A DNA stretch of 64,000 nucleotides from Sandaracinaceae bacterium (GCA_040218145.1 JAVJQK010000145.1:1-64000), one strand, 5' to 3'. Counted from the stretch's first letter, positions 30,398 to 43,108 are shown. Made by a program: numbers and translations. Notes: generated by a model not told the origin, from the letters alone.

Positions 30398-32101
30398 ATG
30401 CAAAAGGAAAAGGGACCGATCTATCGAGGCGAGGACAAGGACGTGAGGCTGTCGGCGCTGCGCCCGAGCCCCACCAACCCGCGCACCGTCTACGAGGACA
30501 TCGACGGGCTCGCCGCCTCCATCGCGGCGAACGGACTCATGACGCGCCTCTGGACGCGCGAGAGTCCGGACGGCACGCATGAAGTTGTCGCCGGCGAGCG
30601 GCGGCGCCGTGCGCTCGAGCAGCTCTACGAAGGCGAGGACCCCCTCGTGCGCGTCACGGTCGGGGCGCCGACCGACGAGGAGGTCCTCGCGATGCAGCTC
30701 GTCGAGAACGAGCAGCGAAAGAGCGTGGGCGACCTCGAGGCGGCGGACGCCTACGCGGCGCTCCGCGACACGCACGGGCTGAGCGTCGCGGAGATCGGCG
30801 CTCGCGTCGGCCAGTCGGAGGCGACCGTCTACCGGCGGCTCGCGCTGGCGGGGCTGTGCCCGGCGGCGCGCAAGCTCGTGGCCGACGGGACGATCGGCCT
30901 GGGCGTGGCGCGCGAGCTCGCGAAGCTCCCCGACCCGAAGGTGCAGGCGGCGGCGACCAAGGCTCTCGTGCGGCAGCACTGGCACACGACGGTGGACTCC
31001 GCACGACGCTTCCTCGAGCGCGACTTCATGCTGCGGCTCAGCGCGGCGCAGTGGCCGCTCGACGACGAGACGCTGGTGAAGGCCGCGGGCGCGTGCTCAA
31101 GCTGCCCGAAGCGCAGCAGTGCTCAAGCCTACCTGTTCGCGGGCGAGGACCGGGGCGAGGATCGCTGTCTCGACGCGAAGTGCTGGGACAAGAAGAAGAG
31201 CGCGCTCTGGCGGCGCACCAAGGCCGAGGCGAAGAAGCGCGGGCTCGCGGTGCTCACCGAAGAGCAGTCGAGGGAGATCTACGGGCCCTATGGCGGACAG
31301 CCGAAGGGGTTCCTCGAGCTCGGGCAGCGGCCCAGCTACGAGACGTCGAAGACGACCGCCGAAGTCCTGGGCAAGCGCGTCGATGACGTGGAGCGGACCC
31401 TCGCCAAGAACCCACACACGGGCGAGATCGTGGAGCTGGTCAAGCCAGCCGACGTCAAGCGCGTGCTGCGGGAGGAGCCGCGCAAGAGCGACCCGCCGAG
31501 CCTGGCGGGGAAGAAGCGCGAGCTCTCGGCGCTGGAGAAGGCCGAACGCGCGCGGCGCCGCAGAGAGAAGCTCGTGAGGCAGGCGAAAGATCAGGCGTTC
31601 GAGGCGAGCGTGGCCGAGCTGCGCGACGGCGTCGCCAACGGCACGCTCGCCGGCGCCCAGGTCGGCCAGGCGGGGCTGGACCAGGCGCTGCGTTGGCTGG
31701 TCCAGGACGCGCTCCAGGGCCTGCAGCTGCAAGGCGACGAACTCAGGGCCGTGGCCGAGGCGCGCGGGCTGCCGGTGCAGCTCGACACGTTCGGCGGCGC
31801 GCAGTGCGAAGCGCTGCCAGCGTGGGTCCGTTCGACGACCGACCGGGCGCAGCTCGTGGCGCTGGCGCTCGAGATCGTCGTGCGGAGCAACCCGCTCGCC
31901 GAGCCGGGCCCGGAGGGTGAGCGGTCGCTCGGCGCCGAGCTGCTCGATCACCTCGGGGTGGACTGGCTCGCCAACGAGAAGGCCGCGCTCGCCGCGCTCG
32001 AGGAGGAGAAGGCGAACGCGAAGGCCGCGAAGAGCAAGGCCGCAAAGAAGAGCACGACGAAGAAGCGCCCTAAGCGAAAGGCGCCGGAGGCCGCGTCGTG
32101 A
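30398..32101 (+). CDS. large ParB/Spo0J-like protein (567 aa) with Cys cluster
   Basis: ATG 30398 with GGAGGG upstream. Residues ~15-110 are ParB N-terminal (LRPSPTNPRTVYEDIDGLAA, EVVAGERRRRALEQLYEG, MQLVENEQRKSVGDLEAADA), ~125-145 an HTH (LSVAEIGARVGQSEATVYRR). A CSSCPKRSSAQ..CLDAKCW cluster near residue 235 follows, then a long charged helical C-terminal half ending in a Lys-rich tail. CTP-fuelled clamping on DNA is a family property; whether this one partitions DNA or acts in recombination is unknown. The prophage is integrated, so partition would matter only if it also replicates as a plasmid. Confidence 0.8.
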   Translation: MQKEKGPIYRGEDKDVRLSALRPSPTNPRTVYEDIDGLAASIAANGLMTRLWTRESPDGTHEVVAGERRRRALEQLYEGEDPLVRVTVGAPTDEEVLAMQLVENEQRKSVGDLEAADAYAALRDTHGLSVAEIGARVGQSEATVYRRLALAGLCPAARKLVADGTIGLGVARELAKLPDPKVQAAATKALVRQHWHTTVDSARRFLERDFMLRLSAAQWPLDDETLVKAAGACSSCPKRSSAQAYLFAGEDRGEDRCLDAKCWDKKKSALWRRTKAEAKKRGLAVLTEEQSREIYGPYGGQPKGFLELGQRPSYETSKTTAEVLGKRVDDVERTLAKNPHTGEIVELVKPADVKRVLREEPRKSDPPSLAGKKRELSALEKAERARRRREKLVRQAKDQAFEASVAELRDGVANGTLAGAQVGQAGLDQALRWLVQDALQGLQLQGDELRAVAEARGLPVQLDTFGGAQCEALPAWVRSTTDRAQLVALALEIVVRSNPLAEPGPEGERSLGAELLDHLGVDWLANEKAALAALEEEKANAKAAKSKAAKKSTTKKRPKRKAPEAAS

Positions 32102-32138
32102 GCGCCGGAAGCGCCTTTGAAACGGCGGCGGGCTCGCT

Positions 32139-32903
32139 ATGAACCGGACGAAGGAGAAGAGGGACGCGGACCTGCGGAAGCTCGCCGAGGACGCGTTCGC
32201 CGAGCATGAACTGGCGTCGAAAGTGGGCCTGCGCGATGTGGGCCTGCACGGCGCCGGCGTCGGCCTGTGGCAGTCGGGGCGCGCGCACCTGCGGCGGAGG
32301 GGATCGTCGTTCTACGCGACCGAGGTGCTGTGGTGCAGGTACGGCCGGCTGTTGGTGCACGGCGACATCCAGCCGTGCATCTTCGCGATCCACGAGCCGG
32401 ACATGGAGAGCGCGGTGCACGCGCTTGCCGGTGCGCACCTCGACTACCTCGCGCCGAAGTGCGCGGAGGGCGAGCGGAGGTCGCATGCTGGCTACGACGT
32501 CGACTGCGACGTGATGCTCGCTGACCTGCTCGCGGAGTTCGCGAACCCGGACGAATCGATCAGCGCAGTGCGTGAGGCGATCTCGCTCGTACAGCAGCTG
32601 GGTGACGTCGACGGGGCCAAGCGGGTCCTGTTCGATGCGGGTTTCGACCCGGAGACGCTGGCCGGGATGGGGCGCGTGATCGACGCGCGCCTGTACTACG
32701 CGCAGGCTGCCCTCAGGCGCCTCGTCGAGCTCGCTGCTCTGGGGCGCCGCGGACACGAGGCGGGGAAGGAGGCGTCCGTGGCCGAGCGCGCGAGCCGCGA
32801 GCGGGCCCCGTTCGGGTGTGTGTGCAAACAGCTCGGCCAACCGCGACCGACGGAGGACTGCCACCGCGTCGGGCTCTGCCGGATGGAAGGGGCCTGGGGA
32901 TGA
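32139..32903 (+). CDS. hypothetical phage protein (254 aa)
   Basis: ATG 32139. N-terminal helical (MNRTKEKRDADLRKLAEDAF), mixed alpha/beta centre (WCRYGRLLVHGDIQPCIFAI) and a C-terminal Cys/His run (FGCVCKQLGQ, DCHRVGLCRM) that may bind zinc. Overlaps the next start (ATGA). Not recognised. Confidence 0.55.
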   Translation: MNRTKEKRDADLRKLAEDAFAEHELASKVGLRDVGLHGAGVGLWQSGRAHLRRRGSSFYATEVLWCRYGRLLVHGDIQPCIFAIHEPDMESAVHALAGAHLDYLAPKCAEGERRSHAGYDVDCDVMLADLLAEFANPDESISAVREAISLVQQLGDVDGAKRVLFDAGFDPETLAGMGRVIDARLYYAQAALRRLVELAALGRRGHEAGKEASVAERASRERAPFGCVCKQLGQPRPTEDCHRVGLCRMEGAWG

Positions 32904-33445
32904 CGAACTCGAGTGCGTGCGCCAGCGTCGACGCTCAGCGTCTCGAGCGCGCTCGGGCGTTGGGGTGGCTCGACACCGAGGAGGCCGCTGCCTTCCTCCG
33001 CATGACGCCTTCGGGGATTCGCACTCTCGTGAGCCGGCGGGAACTGCCGGACGAAGGCCGCGCGAGTCGCGGCCAGTACATGTTCCGCCTCGCCACGCTT
33101 GAGGCCTTCCTCGTGGCCCGGTCCCGGCGGTACGCTCCCGACCGGCACGCAGCGCCTCGGGGCATGGGAGAAGCTCATGCGAAAGACGAAGCACCCGGGG
33201 GTACAGCGACTGCCGGACGGGAGGTACAGCCTCGACGTCTCGGTGGTCTGCCCGCAGACGGGCAAACGGAAGAGGAAGCGCAAGATCGTGGAAGCTCGAA
33301 GCGCAGCGGAGGCCGCGGATCTCCGAGCCGAGCTCCGCGGCGAAGCGGGGAAGGGCAGGGCTCAGCGCGCCCGGGAGCGCGTCGCAGCTGTCGCGATGTC
33401 GTGGCTGCGTTCGAAGCTGCCGACGCTGAGGCCGAGCACGCGTAG
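32900..33445 (+). CDS. excisionase-like HTH protein overlapping the integrase
   Basis: ATG 32900 (ATGA with the previous gene). The first ~75 residues form a MerR/Xis-type winged helix: ALGWLDTEEAAAFLRMTPSG, IRTLVSRRELPDEGRASRGQ, YMFRLATLEAFLVARSRRY. The remaining ~105 residues are Arg/Gly/Ala-rich low complexity in a frame that overlaps the integrase gene by 269 bp. The HTH part is convincing; the tail may simply be read-through of integrase DNA in another frame or a real overprinted extension. Excision control is likely from position. Confidence 0.6.
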   Translation: MTNSSACASVDAQRLERARALGWLDTEEAAAFLRMTPSGIRTLVSRRELPDEGRASRGQYMFRLATLEAFLVARSRRYAPDRHAAPRGMGEAHAKDEAPGGTATAGREVQPRRLGGLPADGQTEEEAQDRGSSKRSGGRGSPSRAPRRSGEGQGSARPGARRSCRDVVAAFEAADAEAEHA

Positions 33446-34394
33446 GCATTACGCGGACGTGCTCGATCAGCACATCCTCCCCGCGTTCGGCGACGTGTAC
33501 CTCGACGCGCTCACCGCGACCGATGTGGTCGGGTGGCGCGACGCGATGGACGCGGCGCCGGACACCATCAACGGACGCCTCCGCGTGCTGAAGAGCATGC
33601 TGGCGGACGTCATGCACGAGCGCGGCATGCACAACCCCGCGGCCCGGGTCAGCAGCGTCCGGGTCTCGAGGCACGCACGCCGTCGCAAGACCAAGGTCGT
33701 CGAGACCTCCTCTCCTCGCTGCCCAGCGCAGCGTCTCACCGCCGCCGAGCTCGCCGCCGTGCTCGAGCAGCTTCGCGAGCTCACGCCTCAGTGGTACCCG
33801 CTCGTTCTCACGCTCGCCGTCACCGGCGCGCGCTGGGGGGAAGCGACCGCGCTGAAGTGGAGCAACGTCGACTTCGAGGCTGGGTTGATCCGCATCGAAG
33901 ACGCGCATTGGCGCGGCCACATCGACGAGACGAAGACGAGCGTGATCAAGGAGCTGCCCTTGCCGCGGCTCCTGGCGCAGGTCCTCAAGGCCCACCGCCG
34001 AGCGCTCGTCGAACGACAGGCGAAGGGGCTGTCGGCGGGGTGGGTGTTTCCTTCCCGCGTTGGTCGCCCCCACGTCGACGCGAGCGTGATTCGCAAGCCG
34101 TTGGCAAAGGCCCTCGATGCCGCTTCGGTCGGCCGGTGGGTGAGCCCTCACGGCCTGCGCCGCTCGTTCAACAACCTGGCGCGCCAGGTCGCTGCGGGGG
34201 ACGTCGTCCGCGCGATGACGGGGCACGTCACCGAGGAGATGACCACGCACTACTCGCACGTGGAGCTCGAGGAGAAGCGCACGGCGCTCGACGGGGCGCT
34301 CCGGCTCGTCCTCGGTGGCGGCGAGAGCGACCAGGCCGACGGAATGGACACTTCGATGGACACTTCGGCGGACGGAACGAAGAAGCCCGGCTGA
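33177..34394 (+). CDS. int: tyrosine-family phage integrase
   Basis: 405 aa from ATG 33177 (GGGAG upstream). N-terminal AP2-like/SAM-like part (KHPGVQRLPDGRYSLDVSVV, TLRPSTRRHYADVLDQHILP). Catalytic domain: TGARWGEATALKW (Arg, about 219), HGLRRSFNNLARQ (His and Arg, about 325-328), GHVTEEMTTHYSHV with nucleophile Tyr near 358. The 3' coding end contains the 27-bp repeat shared with the left end. Placed 43 bp from attR beside tRNA-Gly, it is the enzyme for this insertion. Confidence 0.92.
   Translation: MRKTKHPGVQRLPDGRYSLDVSVVCPQTGKRKRKRKIVEARSAAEAADLRAELRGEAGKGRAQRARERVAAVAMSWLRSKLPTLRPSTRRHYADVLDQHILPAFGDVYLDALTATDVVGWRDAMDAAPDTINGRLRVLKSMLADVMHERGMHNPAARVSSVRVSRHARRRKTKVVETSSPRCPAQRLTAAELAAVLEQLRELTPQWYPLVLTLAVTGARWGEATALKWSNVDFEAGLIRIEDAHWRGHIDETKTSVIKELPLPRLLAQVLKAHRRALVERQAKGLSAGWVFPSRVGRPHVDASVIRKPLAKALDAASVGRWVSPHGLRRSFNNLARQVAAGDVVRAMTGHVTEEMTTHYSHVELEEKRTALDGALRLVLGGGESDQADGMDTSMDTSADGTKKPG
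34337..34363 (+). repeat. 27-bp direct repeat, candidate integrase arm site (right)
   Basis: Matches 2422-2448 exactly; here it overlaps the last codons of int, about 75 bp inside attR. Contains tandem ATGGACAC units. Confidence 0.6.
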
Positions 34395-34436
34395 GGGGGC
34401 AACCTCAACCGGGCGAAAGAACTAGCGAAATCTGTT

Positions 34437-34480
34437 GAGCGGGCGATCGGGCTCGAACCGACGACATTCAGCTTGGGAAG
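34437..34480. repeat. attR core within the tRNA-Gly 3' part
   Basis: 44-bp direct repeat of 2290-2333. It covers the anticodon arm, T-arm and acceptor 3' strand of tRNA-Gly, showing that integration rebuilds the tRNA end. Confidence 0.93.
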
Positions 34481-34510
34481 CTGACACTCTACCAACTGAG
34501 TTACGCCCGC
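34438..34510 (-). tRNA. tRNA-Gly (anticodon CCC)
   Basis: Reverse strand, 73 nt. Acceptor stem GCGGGCG pairs with CGCCCGC; discriminator T; anticodon stem TCAGC/GCTGA with loop TTCCCAA, so U33, anticodon CCC, A37; T-loop TTCGAGC-type. The 3' CCA is not coded. It reads GGG codons and is the prophage attachment gene. Confidence 0.93.
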
Positions 34511-34556
34511 GAGAGAGCGGAGGGTTATCCCTTGGCCGCCCCCTCGTCAAGAGAGT

Positions 34557-37427
<2,871 letters not shown>

Positions 37428-37590
37428 GTGGCTGCTCGGGCGTGGACCGCCCGCCTGTACGGCTTCCTAGCACGGACGCGTCCATCCGGGGGGCGGGGAC
37501 GTGTGCGGCTCGTGTGCATGCGCAACGGAACGGGAGCCCAGGCGGGTTGCGGCCCGGATCGCCGAGAATACGGGCGCGGCGGCGCGGGGG

Positions 37591-38940
<1,350 letters not shown>

Positions 38941-38944
38941 GGGA

Positions 38945-39424
38945 TCAGCTCTTCGAGACCTTGAACAGCTGGTCCCCGTACTCCACGGGCTTGCCGTTCT
39001 CGACCAGGATCTCGACGATCGTGCCGGAGATCTCTGACTCGATCTCGTTCATGAGCTTCATCGCCTCGACGATGCAGAGCACGTCTCCGGAGGCGATCTT
39101 CTGGCCCTTCTCCACGAACGACGGCGCGTCCGGGGAGGGCGCCCGGTAGAACGTGCCGACGAACGGCGACGTGATGTACACGACGTTCGGGTCGTCCTTG
39201 GCCTCGGCCGCGGGGGCCGTGGCGGGGGCGGGAGCAGGGGCCGGGGCGGGCGGCGGCACCGTCTGGGGCGCGGCCATCATCGGCTGCATGGTGATCGCGG
39301 GGCCCGCCGGGTCACCGCGGCGCATGTACAGGCGGGCGCCGTCCTGCTCGAGCTCCAGCTCGCTCATGCCGAGCTGCTTCATGGCGCGCATCAGCTCGCG
39401 CATCTGCTTGAGGTCGATGTCCAT
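38945..39424 (-). CDS. accB: acetyl-CoA carboxylase biotin carboxyl carrier protein
   Basis: 159 aa. It carries the biotin between AccC and the carboxyltransferase. N-terminal helical part ([20 protein letters not shown]), a Pro/Ala linker in the middle ([18 protein letters not shown]), and a C-terminal biotinyl domain with [17 protein letters not shown] where Lys of EAMKL is biotinylated. Directly upstream of accC. Confidence 0.95.
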   Translation of the reverse strand: MDIDLKQMRELMRAMKQLGMSELELEQDGARLYMRRGDPAGPAITMQPMMAAPQTVPPPAPAPAPAPATAPAAEAKDDPNVVYITSPFVGTFYRAPSPDAPSFVEKGQKIASGDVLCIVEAMKLMNEIESEISGTIVEILVENGKPVEYGDQLFKVSKS

Positions 39425-39440
39425 CTCTACGAATGCCTCG

Positions 39441-39914
39441 TCATTGAGAGTCGTCGCTACCGTCGGGCGCCCTGAGATAGTCGATGAGGCCTCTCAAGCC
39501 AAGCGCATAGCTGTTCGCGCCGAATCCCATCACCACGCCGAGGCTGACCGGGGCGATGTGGGAGTGATGCCTGAAGGCCTCGCGGGCGTGCGTGTTCGAG
39601 AGGTGAATCTCGACGCAGGGGGTCTCGCTGGCGCTGATCGCGTCGCGGATCGCGACGGAGGTGTGGGTGTAGGCGGCCGCGTTGAGGAGGATCCCGTCGA
39701 AGCCCTCGCGGGCCTCCTGGATCCAGTCGACGAGCTGGCCCTCGTGGTTGCTCTGGCGGCTGTCGATGGACGCGCCGAGCTGCTGGCCGAGCTGCTGCAG
39801 GGCCGCCTCGATGCTCGCGAGATCCGCGGTGCCGTAGATCTCCGGCTCGCGGGTGCCGAGCAGGTTCAGGTTCGGCCCGTGAAGGACCAGGACGCGCAGC
39901 ACGCGGGGGGGCAT
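39441..39914 (-). CDS. aroQ: type II 3-dehydroquinate dehydratase
   Basis: 157 aa. Dehydrates 3-dehydroquinate to 3-dehydroshikimate in the shikimate pathway. [20 protein letters not shown] contains the catalytic Arg and Tyr; [35 protein letters not shown] and [17 protein letters not shown] are the other active-site segments (Asn, His, Arg). The order aroQ-accB-accC is common in bacteria. Gap to accB is 16 bp. Confidence 0.95.
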   Translation of the reverse strand: MPPRVLRVLVLHGPNLNLLGTREPEIYGTADLASIEAALQQLGQQLGASIDSRQSNHEGQLVDWIQEAREGFDGILLNAAAYTHTSVAIRDAISASETPCVEIHLSNTHAREAFRHHSHIAPVSLGVVMGFGANSYALGLRGLIDYLRAPDGSDDSQ

Positions 39915-39936
39915 GAGAGGAGCGCGCGGCGGGCGC

Positions 39937-40302
39937 TCAGGTCAGCTCGCTGAGGAGCTTGCTGCTCGCGGTGCGGAGCAGGAAGCGCGCCTTGCCGGAG
40001 TTGCCACCGGGCGCGAGCGTCATCGCGACGAAGTACTCGTCGTTGAGCACGCGGATGACGGTGACCAGCTTCTCCGCCTGGATGGAGACCTCGCTGGCGC
40101 CGCCGGCCTCGAGCAGCTCGGCCGCGCGCTTGATGTCCTTGAGGATGACGCTGAACTCCATCCCGACGGTCTCGACGTCGACCGGCGCGCTGGCGCTCTC
40201 GCGGACGTACGCGTCGACGGGGATGCCGTCGAAGCCCATCAACAGACCGGCGACGCCGCCTTCGGTCCGATCGACGGCTTCCTGTAGAACCTGTCGGAAC
40301 AT
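39937..40302 (-). CDS. roadblock/LC7-domain protein (121 aa)
   Basis: ATG 40302. Fold features [73 protein letters not shown] fit single-domain roadblock proteins (MglB relatives, GTPase-activating partners of small Ras-like GTPases). No GTPase gene is in the window. Likely co-transcribed with aroQ-accBC, 22 bp downstream. Confidence 0.8.
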   Translation of the reverse strand: MFRQVLQEAVDRTEGGVAGLLMGFDGIPVDAYVRESASAPVDVETVGMEFSVILKDIKRAAELLEAGGASEVSIQAEKLVTVIRVLNDEYFVAMTLAPGGNSGKARFLLRTASSKLLSELT

Positions 40303-40347
40303 GGAGCCTCCGTGAAACGTGAGTCTCGTCGGAGCGGCGCCCGAGGG

Positions 40348-40479
40348 TCAAGTTCTGGTCGTCTTTTCGGCCGCTTGGCGCGCCCAGCGTGCTCGCTCTC
40401 GATCGTCGAGGCGCTTCGCCGTCAGCAGCGAGACCGCCGCGACGGCGAGGAAGAGCACCCAGAGCGGCCACGTCGCCAT
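40348..40479 (-). CDS. small single-pass membrane protein (43 aa), possible
   Basis: ATG 40479: MATWPLWVLFLAVAAVSLLT, then a positive tail AKRLDDRERARWARQAAEKT. One membrane helix plus basic amphipathic tail. No ribosome site is seen, so the call rests on composition. Role unknown. Confidence 0.45.
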   Translation of the reverse strand: MATWPLWVLFLAVAAVSLLTAKRLDDRERARWARQAAEKTTRT

Positions 40480-40501
40480 GGCCGGAGCATAACGGAATCA
40501 G

Positions 40502-40906
40502 TCAGTACCAGCTGATCTTGGCCGCGGGCGCCACGGGGGCCGCCCGGCTCGCGTGCCGGTAGGTCGGCAGCACACAGTCCTCGACGAAGCGCAGCCAGCG
40601 CTCGATCGCGCCGTCCGCGGCCGTCTGCATCGCGTTGTACGCGGCGTGGGTGACCTGGCCCAGGTGCAGCTCGTCCAGCCGCCAGAGCATCTCCTCGAAG
40701 AGGGCGGTCTCGTGGCCGACGAGCGCGCGGCCCTCCTCGTCCTGCGCCAGCACGGGGTGGGTGACGCGGCGGTGCGCGTCGTGCGCGACGCGCGCCGCCG
40801 CCGCGAGCGCCCCCGCGAAGACCTCGCGGGCGGCGCCGTCCGACTGCCGGAGGTGCTCGAGCAGATAGCCGACCTGCTGGTGCGCCTGGATGATGTCGTG
40901 CCTCAC
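40502..40906 (-). CDS. hypothetical helical protein (134 aa)
   Basis: ATG 40906. All-alpha with many His (QAHQQVGYLLEHLRQSD, HETALFEEMLWRLDELHLGQ, YRHASRAAPVAPAAKISWY). Some His/Glu spacing recalls hemerythrin-like bundles, but the full ligand pattern is not clear. Starts 11 bp after the 63-aa gene, so the two form a unit. Confidence 0.6.
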   Translation of the reverse strand: MRHDIIQAHQQVGYLLEHLRQSDGAAREVFAGALAAAARVAHDAHRRVTHPVLAQDEEGRALVGHETALFEEMLWRLDELHLGQVTHAAYNAMQTAADGAIERWLRFVEDCVLPTYRHASRAAPVAPAAKISWY

Positions 40907-40916
40907 CTCGTCGCCC

Positions 40917-41108
40917 TCAGAAGACCGGCTCGGTGTCCTCGCCGACGCGGCGACGGCGGATCGGCTCGAAGCCGTCGTGACCGGGCTCGTCGAAGAAGTG
41001 ATCGACGAGGTCCGCGGTGGTCTCGGGGTCGGCGGGCGCGCGCTTCACGCGGACGTCGCGCGGCGCGTCTCCCTTTCGCCACTTCTTGATGATGCGGTCG
41101 AGCAACAT
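40917..41108 (-). CDS. small charged protein (63 aa) with HDGFEPIRRRR tail
   Basis: ATG 41108 with GGAGG upstream. MLLDRIIKKWRKGDAPRDVR followed by an acidic stretch and HFFDEPGHDGFEPIRRRRVG. The tail is shared with the prophage zinc-ribbon protein at 25147. No domain recognised; the motif suggests a common small-protein interaction signal. Confidence 0.55.
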   Translation of the reverse strand: MLLDRIIKKWRKGDAPRDVRVKRAPADPETTADLVDHFFDEPGHDGFEPIRRRRVGEDTEPVF

Positions 41109-41288
41109 GGCTACTACCTCCGTCATCAAGACGATGCAGCCGCCGTGCCGCGGGGCCAGGTCGTGACTCCGGGGGCCGCGTCCTGGGGCATCCCGCCGCT
41201 CCGATGCGCGCACGCGACACTGCGCAGAGGGCGGTTGAACGAAGGTTGCGCAGTCTCCCAGGCCAGGGCCCGTGGTAACTTCGGGGGC

Positions 41289-42650
41289 ATGGGGAGCCGG
41301 CGCATGGGGAGCAGGTGGTGGGTCCTGGCGTGTCTTTGCCTGATGGGCTGTGAGTCCGAGGCGGTGCTGGTGGTCTCGCTGCGCACCGATCTGGTGCCCG
41401 GGCTCGAGGTGACGCGCGCCACGACGACGGTCGCGGACGCGAGCGCGACGGCCGACTTCGCGCTCGGCGACGATCTCATCGCGGGGACGCGGATCGCCGC
41501 CTTCGACGTTCCCCACGGCCAGCAGCGCGTGACGGTGACGCTCTCCGGTCCCGGCGCGGAGTCGCTGCGCCGCACGGTGGTGGTCGACGTGCGCGGCGGC
41601 ACGGCGGTGACGGTGGTGCTCACCCGGAGCTGCCGCGGCGTGTCCTGCCCGGCCGCGAGCGACGCGGCGGCGACCGAGTGCCTCGGCGGGGTCTGCGTGG
41701 CGCCGGAGTGCACCCCGGAGACGCCCGAGCAGTGCCCCACCGCGGAGTGCGCGGCCGACGGCGAGTGTCCGAGCGGGCCCGCGTGCACCAGGCCCGCCTG
41801 CCTCGACGGGGTCTGCGGCCTGCGCGCCGACGCGAGCGAGTGCGGAGGCGGCGCCTGCGATCCCGACGAGGGCTGCGTGGGCGCGCCCACTCCGGACGGC
41901 GGCGTGCCGATGGACGCGGGGCCCGAGCCGGACGCGGGCGCGCTCGATTCCGGCACGAGCCGGCTCGACTCCGGCCGGGGCGACCCCCCGCGAGACGGGG
42001 GGCCGCGGGACTGCGCGTCGGTCTGCCCGGGCAGCTGTGAGGGCCCGCTGTGCGTGCTCGACGGGACGCCGCTGCAGTCCGTCTGTCCCGACGGCGTCGA
42101 CTGCGAGTTCCGGTGTCTGGGCTTCGGGAGCTGCGACGTCGAGCTCTTCTGCGGCGACGGCGCGTGCAACGTGCGCTGTGAGGGGCCCAGCTCCTGCCGC
42201 AGCATCATCCACTGCGGAGACGCCTCGACCTGCGACGTCCGCTGCACCAACTCGACGGCGTGCGGCACCGTCAACTGCGGCGCGGGCGCGTGCGACGTGG
42301 ACTGCACGCGGGAGAATGCGTGCACCGAGGTCCAATGCGGGACGGGCGCGGCGAACGTCGAGTGCGCCGCGATGGGCGCCTGCAACACGGTCACGTGCCC
42401 CGCGCCCGCGACCCGGCTCGACCTCGTCTGCGACGGGTTCGGCGCCTGCTCGGACGTCTCGTGCGGCGCGGACACGTGCGTCATCGACTGCTTGGGCACG
42501 TCGTGCACCAACGTGACCTGCGACACGGCCTGCAACTGCGACGTCGCGTGCATGGGCTTCGGCGGCTGCTCGTCGGTCACGTGCCCGAGCGGATGCATGT
42601 CGGGCCCGGGCTGCATGAGCGCCGGCGGCGGCGGGTGCGGCTGCACCTGA
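41289..42650 (+). CDS. Cys-rich surface lipoprotein (453 aa)
   Basis: ATG 41289. Signal MGSRRMGSRWWVLACLCLMG then Cys: lipobox LMGC, so lipid anchored. Residues ~25-115 beta-rich (VLVVSLRTDLVPGLEVTRAT), then a Cys-rich segment, an Asp/Gly/Pro linker, and ~200 residues of short repeats of the form C-x-V-x-C (CDVRCTNSTACGTVNCGAG, CTEVQCGTGAANVEC), which read like a parallel beta-helix or disulfide ladder. Typical of Myxococcota surface proteins; function unknown. Confidence 0.78.
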   Translation: MGSRRMGSRWWVLACLCLMGCESEAVLVVSLRTDLVPGLEVTRATTTVADASATADFALGDDLIAGTRIAAFDVPHGQQRVTVTLSGPGAESLRRTVVVDVRGGTAVTVVLTRSCRGVSCPAASDAAATECLGGVCVAPECTPETPEQCPTAECAADGECPSGPACTRPACLDGVCGLRADASECGGGACDPDEGCVGAPTPDGGVPMDAGPEPDAGALDSGTSRLDSGRGDPPRDGGPRDCASVCPGSCEGPLCVLDGTPLQSVCPDGVDCEFRCLGFGSCDVELFCGDGACNVRCEGPSSCRSIIHCGDASTCDVRCTNSTACGTVNCGAGACDVDCTRENACTEVQCGTGAANVECAAMGACNTVTCPAPATRLDLVCDGFGACSDVSCGADTCVIDCLGTSCTNVTCDTACNCDVACMGFGGCSSVTCPSGCMSGPGCMSAGGGGCGCT

Positions 42651-42652
42651 GG

Positions 42653-43108
42653 TCAGTCGCAGGCCTCGAGCTGGACGCGCTCGGTGACGCGCTCGTAGGA
42701 GACGCCGGGCGAGCGCTGCACCAGCGCCTGGCGGAGGGCGCGCACCTCTTCGGCCAGCGCTCTGGGCATGTGCGCCGTGGCCGGGGTCTCCTCGACGCGC
42801 GGCCCGAGCGCCCAGATGCGGCAGTAGTTTCCGACCTCGCACGTGATCGCGATGCGATGAGAGCCGAACTGGTAGGAGCGCTTGTCGCGGTAGCGCGTGC
42901 ACACGCCCACGCGCCGCTGCGCGGGCTGCAGCAGGATGATGCGGTAGCCCTCTCGCCGGAGCGTGGACACGACGTGGTCGAACGCATCCTCTGGCCCCGC
43001 ACGATCGGGCACGCCGAACGTCAATGGGCGCTGGGTCGTCCACTGGTTGCAGCCCGAGGCCACGGCCAGGACGAGCCCGATCACGGCGAGGACGCTAGCG
43101 CGGCGCAT
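42653..43108 (-). CDS. small lipoprotein (151 aa)
   Basis: ATG 43108 preferred over 43123; MRRASVLAVIGLVLAVASGC gives signal plus lipobox ASGC. Mature part beta/alpha (PEDAFDHVVSTLRREGYRII, RIAITCEVGNYCRIWALGPR). Overlaps the end of the upstream gene by 14 bp, so they are likely co-expressed. Unknown role. Confidence 0.65.
   Translation of the reverse strand: MRRASVLAVIGLVLAVASGCNQWTTQRPLTFGVPDRAGPEDAFDHVVSTLRREGYRIILLQPAQRRVGVCTRYRDKRSYQFGSHRIAITCEVGNYCRIWALGPRVEETPATAHMPRALAEEVRALRQALVQRSPGVSYERVTERVQLEACD

Larger units (their letters stand above)
2290..34480. mobile_element. integrated prophage, ~32 kb, inserted at tRNA-Gly(CCC), probably defective
   Basis: Bounded by 44-bp perfect direct repeats (2290-2333 and 34437-34480), the right one being the 3' part of an intact tRNA-Gly. 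The tyrosine integrase gene ends 43 bp from the right repeat. Contents are phage-like throughout: terminase, DUF935-type portal, S49 protease-scaffold, endolysin, primase, two XRE regulators, ParB-like proteins, recombination nuclease. Late and replication genes read leftward; early and integration genes read rightward from the regulator region near 23.2 kb. The capsid-to-baseplate segment is deleted (see 8000-8691): no intact capsid, connector, sheath/tube or tape-measure gene is present. Head genes are of the Mu-like type, but integration is by tyrosine recombinase. Confidence 0.92.

Noticed and set aside
30398-32101. ParB-like protein as proof that the element is a plasmid
   Set aside because: No ParA or par site was seen, and the element is integrated by a tyrosine integrase at a tRNA.
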